DNA of 64,000 bases from Notospermus geniculatus (GCA_002633025.1 NMRB01002032.1:53598-117597); one strand, 5' to 3'; shown: positions 11,615 through 22,602, numbered from the stretch's first letter. Numbers and translations are program-made. Notes: generated by a model from the letters alone, not told the origin.

Positions 11615-12278
11615 GATTGAAATTCACCTGAACAAACACATGTAGATGCAAGTCAATCCATTTAAATTGCAATGCCATTATTCCGATCATTCTTTGATTA
11701 TAAGTTTGGTTTTTTGCTCAAATGTTCATTGCCGGCCTAACTGAAAATACAGTAAACCTCACCCAGGTCGACAATTTCGGGACTGGAGATTTTTCTGCCG
11801 ACTTACAAATTATATGATGAGAAATGCTGTCATCATATAATGACAACATACATGTACGCATTGCTCGTCATTATGATTATTTAGTTACATGTATAAGTCA
11901 GCTTAATGACGTGGGGAATCCCCTGGAGTACCAATCTCCGTACCTTTTGGACTTTGCCATTCTTTCCACCTGTGACAATTTAATTTAATAACTAAAACAT
12001 GTAAAGTGCTGTCGACTTAACAGAGGTTTAGTGTTCATTAAAAAAACAAGAAGCATGAAACAATTGCCATGAAGGCCAATTTCCAATATTCAAGGCCTGT
12101 TATTGAGCGGATGAGTTTTCCAACAATAAGTAACAATTCGTAGGGCCTTCGAAATGTCTTCGACTGATCGTGAAGCCAACAAACAAACAAGGTGCAAGAA
12201 TAATTTCTGTACATGTACATCAAACAATGTGAAAGCGCAAAAAGACAAAACTCTCATCTTTCATACATGCAACTGCCC
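11615..12278. other. Spacer between DUF4806 gene and transposase ORF
   Basis: This stretch of 664 bases separates the DUF4806 start codon from the transposase stop codon. It would hold the DUF4806 promoter and the transposase 3' end. I see no further gene, and no clear TATA box or poly(A) signal. Confidence 0.5.
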
Positions 12279-14483
12279 TTAGTGAAACTGGTGAAGTAGC
12301 GGGACTGCAACAAACATGTCCTTAGAGAAGGGCAACAGTACAAATTTGCAAATAATGTCTTCTATTGACGCAGTTTTAAAATCGGCACCTTGACTTATAT
12401 GACCAACTTTCATGATACCTAAATCCGATGAGTTAAGGGGATAGACAAAGAAATCGGAGACTGAAGCAAACGGCTCATACACAATGACTGTTTCAGACCT
12501 ATCTCCAGAGGCATACAAAATGTTCCTGATCAGACCAACTTGAGAACCAACTTTCACACAGTTATCACCATCCTTGATAGAGAAGTACAAGTCTCCATGC
12601 TGCAAGTCTTCAAACTGTGAATAGCACCGATATTGAAATGGAAGGGGACCAGCACTGTGCATTTTTCCCAAAACGCCATTCTTTTTCTTCTGCTTCACAG
12701 CGCCTACTTTATGTGCGATTTTACCTTCGGAGAGTCTTCGAATAACCTGAGCCAGGGGGGAATTGGGTTTCCTGAGCATTTTCTTAATTTTCCCCAGGAA
12801 ATTCTCAAATGGAAAAGCACTAAATGCATCAAGGGGACCAAACCTTTTGACATCTGCCGCCAAATGAACCAAATTATGGACATTGTAGACAAGCTGATCC
12901 CTACCATAAATCTCACCCCATTGTTGCACAAACGTACACAGCAGGTCATTTGCATAGTCACAGTGAGTGACATAATGGAGTGGGCTCGCAAGACAATATA
13001 TTGCAACAAAGAAAAGCAAGAAGTGCCTATAGCGATCATCACGAATATTGCCTTTTAGAACGACAGCACCACTATAAAGCAGAAACTGACGGAATTCAGT
13101 TGCCTTCCATCTATCAACCTGAAGGATAGCCCTACACTTTCTTGGAAACTCTCTTGGGAGGTACTTTTGACAGGACACCAGTTTCTCGGAGATTGCATTC
13201 AAACTATTTCCTCCAATCCGACACGCTTTTTCAACAGGACCTTTCATCCAGAGCCAGATAATACGTTTCATCACACCAAGAAAGACAAGGTGCATTGGAT
13301 CCAGTGGAAACTGAGAAACCAATCCTAACGACAGCCTGCAAAGCGGAGACCTACGATTCTGCTGGTGGTGATCAGCATCCCTCATTTCATCAAAACTGGC
13401 ATCAGTACGTAGGTCAGCATTGACTGCTGGAAACACAACTTTCCTCTCAAATGTCCCCCTTTGGACACACTTTTCGCAACCATGGTAAGCATTGTGCAAC
13501 TTGCATTGCTTAACAAATGCACGTGCCGGAGCATCACAAATTAGGCAGGAGAGATTCATAGCATTGTTCATGTTGTTACCTGTTCGGCCACTAAGACTGA
13601 CTCCATGACGCTCAATATCTTCCATTTCAGCGACAAAGTCATGGAGATATTTCTCTATGTCAAGAGGCTTTTGTTCACCACAGAATAACCCAATAATGAA
13701 AACAGTACTCTCTACAGGCTCAACAATCCTTCCTAAAATTGGCCAAAACTGTACATTCGAACTTTTGTATAGAGGCAGACCATCTATATTAACTTGAACA
13801 TGAATAGCTACCCCTGGATCAACTTCATCACTGGATATAGAATCTGAAATGCCCTTGGAAATTCCAAAATGAAAGTATGACCCACCAGGTATACTCTTAA
13901 TTTCATAATTTCGCAAAGTTTGAAGGAGGCTTCTTGGATCCTTTGGCAAATTTGGAAACGATGGCCGCAGTATTTCCAAAAGACCTTTCAATGCTGCATG
14001 CGTGATTTGGAACTTTGATGCCCATTCAGCCAAACTAGACTGTATGAAATCTTGAGGACTATCTTCCTGATCACTTTCAGGGGAAGAATCAGAACCACCT
14101 TGAACATGTGAAATGCAACCAAAATCAACTGAATCATCATCAACCAGGATGGAGTCAACATCTGAATCCGGTTCACGTGCCCCATTTTCACTATTTTCAG
14201 CGAAATATGAGTCGAGTACTTCAGACTGCAACTGTAAACCAGGGTACTCCTCTGTAGTGCAATTCAACAAAGACTCCTCATCACTGAAACTATTTTCCTC
14301 AATGAAATAGGCCTGATTTATCGACTCTGAAGGCGAGCCTTGAAGTTCGTCATCGGAAACAGTTACAGAATTCGATACAACATCATTTGTAGGCCTATCC
14401 CTCTCAACCGAAGCATGGATGTCTTCCAAATGAGCCAAAACATTAGCACGGATTTTCCTGCGTGTTGTCCAGTATGATTCCAT
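12279..14483 (-). CDS. TNP2/DUF4218-like transposase (CMC/CACTA superfamily), intact
   Basis: An uninterrupted 734-residue ORF. I chose the ATG at 14,483 because its context (GAAAATGG) is better than the in-frame ATG at 14,525 and the protein then begins MESYWTTRRKIR, a basic start. Residues 40-148 are acidic and disordered. The rest matches the Transposase_21 (TNP2) plan: VNIDGLPLY..FWPIL (231-250) with candidate catalytic Asp234; CLICDAPAR (313-321) with Asp317; a zinc-ribbon-like cluster with Cys313, Cys316, Cys327, His330, Cys336 and Cys339; and LDPMHLVFLGVMKRI (394-408) with Asp395. A DUF4218-like end follows: NLVHLAADVKRFGPLDAFSAF and PFENFLGKIKKMLR (536-571). These proteins cut and paste DNA in CACTA-type transposons; animal copies are often intronless. 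Catalytic assignment is by motif resemblance only. The intact frame suggests recent activity or domestication. Its downstream neighbour on the same strand is the DUF4806 gene. Confidence 0.8.
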   Translation of the reverse strand: MESYWTTRRKIRANVLAHLEDIHASVERDRPTNDVVSNSVTVSDDELQGSPSESINQAYFIEENSFSDEESLLNCTTEEYPGLQLQSEVLDSYFAENSENGAREPDSDVDSILVDDDSVDFGCISHVQGGSDSSPESDQEDSPQDFIQSSLAEWASKFQITHAALKGLLEILRPSFPNLPKDPRSLLQTLRNYEIKSIPGGSYFHFGISKGISDSISSDEVDPGVAIHVQVNIDGLPLYKSSNVQFWPILGRIVEPVESTVFIIGLFCGEQKPLDIEKYLHDFVAEMEDIERHGVSLSGRTGNNMNNAMNLSCLICDAPARAFVKQCKLHNAYHGCEKCVQRGTFERKVVFPAVNADLRTDASFDEMRDADHHQQNRRSPLCRLSLGLVSQFPLDPMHLVFLGVMKRIIWLWMKGPVEKACRIGGNSLNAISEKLVSCQKYLPREFPRKCRAILQVDRWKATEFRQFLLYSGAVVLKGNIRDDRYRHFLLFFVAIYCLASPLHYVTHCDYANDLLCTFVQQWGEIYGRDQLVYNVHNLVHLAADVKRFGPLDAFSAFPFENFLGKIKKMLRKPNSPLAQVIRRLSEGKIAHKVGAVKQKKKNGVLGKMHSAGPLPFQYRCYSQFEDLQHGDLYFSIKDGDNCVKVGSQVGLIRNILYASGDRSETVIVYEPFASVSDFFVYPLNSSDLGIMKVGHISQGADFKTASIEDIICKFVLLPFSKDMFVAVPLLHQFH

Positions 14484-15652
14484 TTTCAAATAGGTCAGCA
14501 AAATATGAGTGCAAGCAATGAACAACAGGGTTTTAGCTGCTTGTATGACCCCAATCCAGACGTGAAATGTACAGGACTAAATACCAATGCAACAAAGCCA
14601 CACACTTGCAGAAAAACATAAAAGACCCCCCTAAAAAAACGGAAACATACACGACAGGCACTGGTACCGGTACCGTACCAATACAAAATAATACCCTGTT
14701 TTTTGCAGAACAGCCGGGGCTCAAAAAGCCTTATGATCAGATCTCTGCCGCTTTGTAACCAGTTAATCAGTGCTGAATATTTTTTTACAAATGGAAGAAG
14801 CAGGATTTACATGTATACCATGCAATCCATGACATCCCAAGAATATAGCCCAAATCCAGCACTGCTGCATGGCCTCCTGACACGATCTGATGAGCCAAGC
14901 ACTATCAAACTAAAATCAGACTATGACGCCCTGCACCAGAAACAGACTGCACGCTAGGCCTATAATACAAAAGCATGTACCGGTATATGTAGATGTAGGT
15001 CAAGAATCAACGAACGTCCAACCACCACACGTAGGCCTATATTGATGAATGAAGTCAGGTTAAAAGCCTAGCCAACATGACCATGATGACAGAACAGAAC
15101 AGCACTCAGGCCTACATACACGTGAATCTGGAGGCCCAATTAACCAATTTAATTACAGGCTACAAAAGCACGCACACCCGAATTGATGTACACTGGCCTA
15201 CAAGTACATAAGGTGTACATACATGCCATGCATGTGTACACAATAGGCCTAACACATGTGCACAATGATTGAACAGCACGAAAAAAAGCTGTGCTACGAA
15301 AACTCAGCATGTAATTTCCCGAAATTTATGCACTAAAATTGTGACTAAACTACATATTTTTGTTCTGTACCTAATTATGTGTGGAAAATCGGATGATGGA
15401 TGGCAATTTTAATGGATTGAAATCACTTGATCTTCTCAGGTCTCAGCTTGGTTTGAACACAAAGGAAAATGGCGACTGATTCCGCACTGAATGCTGAATG
15501 AATGTTAAATTCAACTGGGACGAGAAATAATAACTGCAAAACGTCATTTCCTTTGCCAAAAATATTTATTAAATTATAAAAAATATCAGATGGTTTTTAA
15601 ATGCCCAATAAAGTGAGATTACGATAAACCAGCTTATTTCCCTTAACTCTAT
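14484..15652. other. Upstream region of the transposase ORF, no gene seen
   Basis: No second gene is evident. The region contains many AGGCCTA and ACATGTA palindromes. If the ORF belongs to a transposon, its right terminus should lie here or in the repeat array that follows; I could not find a convincing CACT-type end by eye. Confidence 0.4.
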
Positions 15653-15976
15653 GCCAATATTGGGCCAATGTTGGGCCAATATCGGCAAGACATCTATATC
15701 GTGCAATATTGCCAATATCCAGCCAATATTGGGCCAATATTGTGAATATTGGCTGCACTGGAGATTTTTATAATTTCCGCATCGTGTAAATTACATGCAA
15801 ATATGGTGTTTATACCAATATTGGTCCAATGTTGGACATATATTGACATATGTCCCGATGTCTGTGCAATTTTTACAATATCAAGCCAATATTGGCTGAA
15901 CATTGGCAAAATTGGCCCAATATTGGCCAATATTAGCCAATACAAGGCCAATATTGGGCCAATATTGTGTGCTGTC
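15653..15976. repeat. Array of CCAATATTGG palindromes
   Basis: The self-complementary motif CCAATATTGG (often GGCCAATATTGGGCC) and close variants occur more than a dozen times in two blocks, 15,653-15,756 and about 15,816-15,968, separated by about 60 bases without it. The outer ends (CTGCACTGG at about 15,751 and GTGTGCTGTCTGGG at 15,967) are not clean inverted repeats. It may be a MITE with multiple subterminal repeats or a satellite-like array. Confidence 0.8.
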
Positions 15977-17491
15977 TGGGTAATAATTTGAATGCAAGTC
16001 ATAAAGTATGTTGCGGTGATAAATTATGTTGCGGGGAAAATAAACCACTTACAGAGTTTTCTCCTTCTGCTTTAAAATGTATTTGTAAAGAATGTGCATT
16101 GTTCTTCGACGCTTCAGTATTTCCAGTAAATCCAACACATTGTTGGCCGTTATATTCATTTATTACATCATACAACGACTCAATTTCTTAGTTTTTCGAT
16201 GGGAAATACCAAGATGAACATTTTCACTGAAAATTATTTTTTGGACTATTTTGACCATATTTGGTCATATATGACCTTTGACCCCCGCCTATTGACCTTT
16301 AAGGGTAAATGTTGCGATGGTAACCGGGTGTTTCTGAAACTTCATGACTTCAAGATATGTTCTGGCACAGTTACCAAATTTTAACAAAAAATGCCTACGA
16401 AATTTTTTTCTAGGCCACTTTTTCGATGTTGGCCGGTCTACTAATTACGATGTAACACTTTTTATTCATGGGGTTTAGGAGTTTTAAAACGCATAAATAG
16501 TTCTTTACTTTCTCCTTCATCAGGCGTATTAAGGTGGCGGTGGAGTTAGTAAACGCATCCAATTGAGGTCCGTTTTGAAATTTAATTGCACGAATGTGTT
16601 ATGACCGTAGTTTACTTTGCCAACGAAATTTGTGAGTTTATGTATTGTTGCAGATCTCCGAATTGAAAAACTGCACAATAATTAACTGATTATGTAACTT
16701 TATTCATGAACAATGCAAGTCCCAGAATGAAGCTTTTCAGAGGCGATAACGGGTACAGCCGGCTCCAAATGGCCGGATTTTAGGTAGTGATGGATGCAGC
16801 ATGGTGAGGTCTATGGTCGTTATTTATGGCCCGATTTTTCAAAATTGAAATAACTAATTAGCAATTGCTTAATTACATGTAGTGGCCTGAAAAAGGTCAA
16901 AACAGAAAATTGAATAATTTTTGCTGTTTTCCTCTGAAATTCAAAAATCGGGGCTGCAATGGCCTTAGAAGAAGTTTTTTCCAGATCATATTCGAAATCA
17001 GATTGACCATCGATCCACGCACAAAAAAGAAATCGCTCGTGAAAATTTGTGAGGAAGTCCGCAACTTTCCCCGCGAGCCCTTTGTTATGGTAATGAAGAA
17101 CGCGTGTGGAGTTGGTCACGTTCGGATAAAGCCTGTTCAAAAATCATCGACGACAGAGTTACATGTATTGTCAGGGAACGGCGTGGCTAATGGAAAGGCG
17201 TCGAAAGAGGTATTGCGCAATACCATCCAGGACATAACATGCCTAATATTGAAACAGGTTATGATTGTGACCGACTGCGGTTGAGGCTATGAATAAATTC
17301 ATTCATATCATTTCCATATTCAGTGGGAAAATACGCCGGGCTTGTCACCACCGCCGCCTTAAACGTTTTATATGCAAAGGAATAGACCCTAATTATGGGA
17401 CGTTGTTTATCAAACACTTTCTTTGATCAATCTTTACACAAGGTTTTTAGAGGGGGACTTTAAATTACAGCTCTTAAGACGAGACAGCCTC
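15977..17491. other. Intergenic, no gene seen
   Basis: Open frames at 16,820-17,140 (-) and 16,910-17,284 (+) overlap each other and lack known motifs. I see no RNA gene or clear repeat here. Confidence 0.4.
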
Positions 17492-17963
17492 TTTAAGGCG
17501 GGGGGCTACCTATGCCGACTTTATTGACGCTCTTTGAAAACAAGCGTCCTAACATATTCATGACAAAAAGTAAATAATTGATGTCAACAAAATAGGCAAT
17601 AACATCCAAAAGAAAATTTTCAAATATATGTGTCCAAAAAAGAGAAAACTTGTTTGGGAAATTTGAAAATTTCCATACCGCTGGCAAGTTACTTCTTTGT
17701 TATGTAGATTTGCACTATTCGCGCCCTTTGAGTAAACTCTGTTCGGCCACTTGTGACCAAAGCACCAGTGCACAGAGCTGAACAATACCCGCAGTGGACA
17801 CAAAAGATTTAGGGTCGGCACGTACACTGAAGATTGGTTTTCGAAAACAGTATACCAGGGTGAGCGGATTTAATCTGAATGTGAATGACTGGTCGCACAA
17901 AGGCCAGTTCCGTGGATTGCCACTAGGGAATGAGCTCAGCTATAGGTAGCCCCCCGCCTTAAA
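17492..17963. mobile_element. MITE with perfect 22-base inverted ends
   Basis: TTTAAGGCGGGGGGCTACC at 17,492 is matched by its exact complement ending at 17,963. The perfect termini extend over 22 bases. The interior has no recognisable gene. A TTTAA or TTAA target is likely. Confidence 0.85.
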
Positions 17964-18004
17964 CAGTATTTTCCGGACATTATAATATCCTACCCCTTGC
18001 CATA

Positions 18005-19015
18005 TCATGAAGTTTGTCTCGTTGAATAGATATACACTTCCTTCAGCACAACATTCCCACTTTCCAAACTCCGGTCAATTTCATACACGTTACTAGCGGC
18101 GTCAAATCCGAAATCATCAAAGCTTCGAAAGTTTTTTATCTCTACAACACACTGCGTAAGGAACCTCGCTGTGTTTCCGGAGTACAGAATATTGCTCCCA
18201 CTCCGAGCTATCGGATCAAAATCATAGCCAGTTAAATGTGGTTTGGAGTCTTCGTCAGCGTACACGTACCTAAACGACGAGCCTGAATGACCAGAAATTG
18301 GTACCGGTATAACGGAATTCATACGGAATTTTACAACTGGACGTCATGTGTAAGTTTGGGCTGGCTTCTTTTGAAACAGTGATACCACCAAGAACCATGC
18401 GTCAAACCCGAAACATAGAAAAAAGTCCGAATTTTTCCAACCCGCACAGGGACCATGAGACAACCGCTCGCCGCCCTCCAAACACATTTGTCCGAAACGG
18501 ACAGCCACGTCGTAGACCATCGTCACTTGCACATATTTTTCCTTGGAAAGAGTAATCAGTGCATGATTCTTCCAAATCGACAAATGAAGCTTTCCTGTCT
18601 TTACAAAATCACCAAAATCTTTCCCCAGGGATTTTTTTATGTTCGATTTTTCCCTATTGCTAATGTATATGGAACCCACCTTCTCAGTGTTGAGGTCAAA
18701 GACCTGAATATTTGGTTTTAAGCTTGAGGTAAAGAACACGAAATTTCGATAACTGTGCAAATTCTTGTAATGCAGTTCTTCATCTCCATTCTTATGGGAA
18801 AACCATATCTGGCGTGATAATCTGTACTCAATTTTTGTTTTGTTGAACTCGAATACGAGGATACTGTCTCTTGACACAGCAATTAGAAAACCTTTCGGAT
18901 AACCAAATGTGTGGAGATAACTATATTTTTTCACAGGTATTGGCGGGACAATGCGAGCTTTATGTGTTAAGTTCGTCTTCAATATCCTTCGCTGTGGAAT
19001 TAAATGTCTTCTAAC
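18005..19015 (-). pseudogene. Propeller-like ORF interrupted by an in-frame TGA
   Basis: Minus-strand reading from about 19,015 (first codon after a stop) to a TAG-class stop at 18,005 is open in one frame except for a TGA at 18,346-18,344. The first part lacks an ATG: the 18,982 start would be TTG, so an upstream exon is likely. The N-terminal part shows repeated short beta-like blocks (ILVFEFNKTKIEY, NIQVFDLNTEKVGSIY, VTMVYDVAVRFG) typical of propeller blades; the part after the stop ends in EVYIYSTRQTS. Alternatives are a small intron spanning the stop, an assembly or allelic error, or a true pseudogene. Codon use and length resemble the exon at 1,910-2,887. No WD or kelch signature is clear, so the family is not named. 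Confidence 0.45.
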
Positions 19016-19600
19016 GTGTTACGTCAAAGCCGTCTGCATGATCAGTGGAAAGATACAGCAGTCTCTACGAAACTACATGTACAATGTAGTGTTGCATATA
19101 AAGTTAAAGACACACAGATGCGGTTCGTGCTCCGGTGCGGCGACGGTAGGGGTGTTTTTGAAGTCGACTGACCCGACTGAATGAAGAGTCGAGAGCAGCA
19201 TTGGGCGTCAGTCAACGAACAGCATCTATGTGTCGTTACATGTAGCAGTAGCTTAAAGGAGCTGGACGTCCAAGTTGTAAACACTCATTCACTGGTTCTC
19301 TATCCACGCCACGCCTGCGGTGCTGCCACCTATTGTCGGTGATATGTACCGACGTGAATATCGTGAGTGAGTTGCATTGGACCGGGCACCAGTCTAACGA
19401 TCACGGGGCGCTACTGGTGCTGCCACCTTCACGAAGGAATAAACCTAGTTTGCCGACCACTGTTTGTAAACAAACTGGTTTGTTTACAACTTGGACGTCG
19501 AACTCCTGTATGGACTGATTTTTTTACGTTGGTTAATTTGCTAAAACTTCACCAAGACTACATGTATCTTAAATATAGAAATTGACTTCCCATAATGAAG
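19016..19600. other. Intergenic; partial MITE copy
   Basis: GGGGTGTTTTTGAAGTCGAC at about 19,150 with an opposed partner around 19,200 is a diverged copy of the GGGGTGTTTTTAAA element described at 50,449-50,594. The rest shows no gene. Confidence 0.5.
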
Positions 19601-20221
19601 AAAAAATGGAGCTTCTGACTAAAAGGAAGGACCTATAGTGCATACATGTGTAGACAGCTCTCCACTTTACATCGCTTCTAATCGAACCTATTCTTCGAGC
19701 AGCATTTAGAGCATCATACGGACTTTATGCTATAATTACGACTGAAGTCCGGTTTTTACAAGGTAATAAGTATAGCTGCAGTGTGGCACAAAAGGGTGAA
19801 TAAACTTTTTGTGGGACTATTTAATGGGAAACACGAGGAAATAGCCGAGGTGGTCTCCAGACCGTATACGGTAGGCCTACAAATGATTTTTTATGATTTT
19901 TCTCATGTAAAACTCAACTAATCAAGATTTAGGCCCCCTATATAGTTACTTTTGCCGCGTAGTATTTTGCTTGTACTCGTGTATTTCCTCTAGTTGCCAG
20001 GCGATCCCTTTAAAAAGTGCGGCAACGTGGCCATTGTACATTTCACGTTTTCAATACCTACTCTAATCTGAAACATCCGACTTCCCATTAAAGGTCTTGC
20101 TTCCTCCTGCCTTAGACATATCCCTTGTTTCTTGTTAAGTTGGCACGCAGATTCTGGTTCCATTGATAGGATATTAAAAGTAGTACAACCTTGCCACAGG
20201 ATGCACAATGCTAACGGAACA

Positions 20222-20256
20222 CGACGGACGACGACGACGACGACGACGGACGACGG
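20222..20256. repeat. (GAC)n microsatellite
   Basis: About ten GAC/CGA trinucleotides at the end of the first duplicate copy. Confidence 0.9.
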
Positions 20257-20731
20257 ACGCAGACCCACGACAAGAGCTCACCCCAGGTGAGCTAAAAATG
20301 GAGCTTCTGACTAAAAGGAAGGACCTATAGTGCATACATGTGTAGACAGCTGTCCACTTTACATCGCTTCTAATCGAACCTATTCTTCGAGCAGCATTTA
20401 GAGCATCATACGGACTTTATGCTTATAATTACGACTGAAGTCCGGTTTTTACAAGGTAATAAGTACACATGTATAGCTGCAGTGTGGCACAAAAGGGTGT
20501 CGTGAATAAACTTTTTGTGGGACTATTTAATGGGAAACACGAGGAAATAGCCGAGGTGGTCTCCAGACCGTATACGGTACAAATGATTTTTTATGCTTTT
20601 TCTCATGTAAAACTCAACTAATCAAGATTTAGGCCCCCTATAGTTACTTTTGCCGCGTAGTATTTTGCTTGTACTCGTGTATTTCCTCTAGTTGCCAGGC
20701 GATCCCTTTAAAAAGTGCGGCAACGTGGCCA

Positions 20732-21151
20732 ATAGGAAGTTTTAGCAAGCTTACGTTTTACATTTACGATTACGATTTAACGACGTCATGGCGTCATTAC
20801 AGAGTGACGTGACGCCTTGTGACGCGATGGTGCGTCATCTGACGTAAAATGCTTTCCGTGTATGATAAAATGTTGTCGATGTATCCCATGTTTGTCCGGC
20901 TCTCAAAGACACACAGGTCCACCATTTTATTTGTATTCTTCACTACAACTTGGTCTTTTACCCATTATTAGGTGTGTCAAATTGAAAGCGATTTATTTAA
21001 TTACAAACGTGAAAGATTTGACGTTGATTAAATCGTAAGTTTCTTACGTGTAGCAAGCGACTTGCGCGTAAAAAACTCCCGCATAGCCGACGTCATGACG
21101 TTTTCAAATCGTAATCGTAAATGTAAAACGTAAGCTTGCTAAAACTACCTA
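20732..21151. mobile_element. MITE inserted in the second duplicate copy
   Basis: Long inverted ends (about 55-60 bases), reading AGGAAGTTTTAGCAAGCTTA on the left and its complement on the right, surround a core with GACGTCATG palindromes. The empty site is present in the first copy at about 20,030, so the boundaries are known to within two bases. No ORF. Confidence 0.9.
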
Positions 21152-21404
21152 TTGTACGTGTACATTTCACGTTTTCAATACCTACTCTAATCTGAAACAT
21201 CCGACTTCCCATTGAAGGTCTTGCTTCCTCCTGCCTTAAACATATCCCTTGTTTCTTGTTAAGTTGGCACGCAGATTCTGGTTCCATTGATAGGATATTA
21301 AAAGTAGTACAACCTTGCCACAGGATGCACAAGCCTTGTCACTAATTAAGTGGAGAAAAACAGTTCCTCGACATTCCATTGCGGTCTATTTTAGCCGAGA
21401 AATC

Positions 21405-21536
21405 TTAGGGCCGTATTCTAGAAGTTTCCTTTAAGTCTAAGGTTTACGTTTACATGTAGCTATTGTTTGTAGGGCAGAATACAAAAGTTTAAAGTGGACC
21501 TTAGAGTTAAGGAGGCTTCCAGAATACGGGCCCTAA
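21405..21536. mobile_element. Short MITE, TTAGGGCCGTATTCTAGAAG ends
   Basis: Inverted ends at 21,405 and 21,536 enclose 132 bases with opposed halves (CCTTTAAGTCTAAGG and its diverged complement). Confidence 0.8.
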
Positions 21537-21606
21537 GGTCTAATTTAATAAGTGGCAGCAAAAGTTCACAACGGCGCCGTCATCACTCATGTTTGAGAAA
21601 AGCATT

Positions 21607-21970
21607 GGGCCGTATTTTAGAACGTTCCTTAACATTAAGGTCCACCTTAAATCTATTGTTCTCGATGGTTTTACAATAGACTTAAGGTCGACCTTAACGT
21701 TAAGCATGGCGCACACGAGCGACTAAAATGGGGGCGACTACAGATGCGACTACTTCGTCGCATGCGATAATTACCTTTGAGGTCGATCAGTGATGTCATC
21801 CGCTACATCACTGATCTTCCAAGGAAGTATTTGTCGCAAATGAGTCAACAAAAACTGAAAAACTGAAAATATGTTCAGTCGCTGCTGTGGTCGCAAGGCG
21901 GGCCGCCTAGAAAATCGCTAGAAAAATCGCCCGTGTGCGCCATGCTTTAAGGAACGTTCTAAAATGACCC
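21607..21970. mobile_element. MITE, GGGCCGTATTTTAGAACGTTCC ends, split by a second MITE
   Basis: The left half (21,607-21,699) and right half (21,951-21,970) are the outer element. It shares its terminal pattern with 21,405-21,536 but a different adjacent motif (AACGTTCCTTAA). It is interrupted by the element at 21,700-21,950. Confidence 0.8.
21700..21950. mobile_element. Inner MITE, TTAAGCATGGCGCACACGAG family
   Basis: The ends TTAAGCATGGCGCACACG and CGTGTGCGCCATGCTTTAA are inverted. A second copy of the same length (251 bases) is at 55,370-55,620, where the related duplicate segment lacks it. Internal palindromes include GATCAGTGATGT..ACATCACTGATC. Confidence 0.9.
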
Positions 21971-22174
21971 ATAGTCATTCCATCGCAGGCATAATGCCGG
22001 TAGGAAAATACTGTATCGCGTAGAAAATTGCATTAAATTAATTTTCAAAAGCAGTAACGATGGGAAGATCGGCGACACTAGTTGGTCTTTCATTTCTCCT
22101 TGTCTCATTTCCAAGGTGTATAAAGCGGTCAACATACCAGGCGAGGTAAGGCCGATATCGCACTCAAGCGATCT

Positions 22175-22301
22175 GGGCCGACCGCACAGAAGTACCAGCG
22201 CCTATCGGCAGTTAGCTAATAAATAACGCATTTTCCCATTAACTAAACCGCCAATAGGCACCGAAAGCACTATTTCGGACTGTCTTTCTGTGCGGTCGCC
22301 C
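22175..22301. mobile_element. Short MITE, GGGCCGACCGCACAGAA family, copy 1
   Basis: Inverted ends GGGCCGACCGCACAGAA and TTCTGTGCGGTCGCCC enclose opposed CGCCTATCGGCAGTT / AACTAAACCGCCAATAGGC halves. Confidence 0.85.
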
Positions 22302-22466
22302 TGATTGCCTTCGATCTGCTCGCCAACGACCCGGACCGTAGCCTAGACAAGGAGATATCGGTTTTGGTATTGTTTGATATTGGGCGGGCGTCACTGGCGA
22401 GAAGATTCCACGGATCGCTATCCAGCCACACCTGGCTTCAACGGCCACATTTTGCTCAGTGATAAA

Positions 22467-22602
22467 GGCCGACCGCACAGAAAGTCCAATAGTGCTTCCG
22501 GTGCCTATCGGCAGTTTATAGTTAATGAGAAAATGCGTTATACATGTAACTAACTGCCAATAGGCGCCGGTGGCACTATCAGACTTTCTGTGCGGTCGGC
22601 CC
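22467..22602. mobile_element. Short MITE, GGGCCGACCGCACAGAA family, copy 2
   Basis: Same family as 22,175-22,301, in better condition: almost the whole 136 bases folds into one hairpin. The two copies are about 165 bases apart. Confidence 0.87.

Larger units (their letters stand above)
19601..21332. repeat. Tandem direct duplication, ~692-base offset, second copy interrupted
   Basis: The segment 19,601-20,208 recurs at 20,294-21,332. Alignment by eye is near-identical with small indels. The second copy contains an inverted-repeat insertion at 20,732-21,151, precisely between ...CGTGGCCA and TTGTAC... of the first copy. A short open frame on the minus strand of each copy is not a recognisable protein. 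Confidence 0.9.

Noticed and set aside
12633-13058. 141-codon plus-strand ORF
   Set aside because: Antisense shadow of the transposase ORF, with no features of its own.
19990-20268. 92-codon ORF with a poly-Val run on the minus strand
   Set aside because: It is encoded by a (GAC)n microsatellite and a duplicated repeat; the second copy lacks the start.
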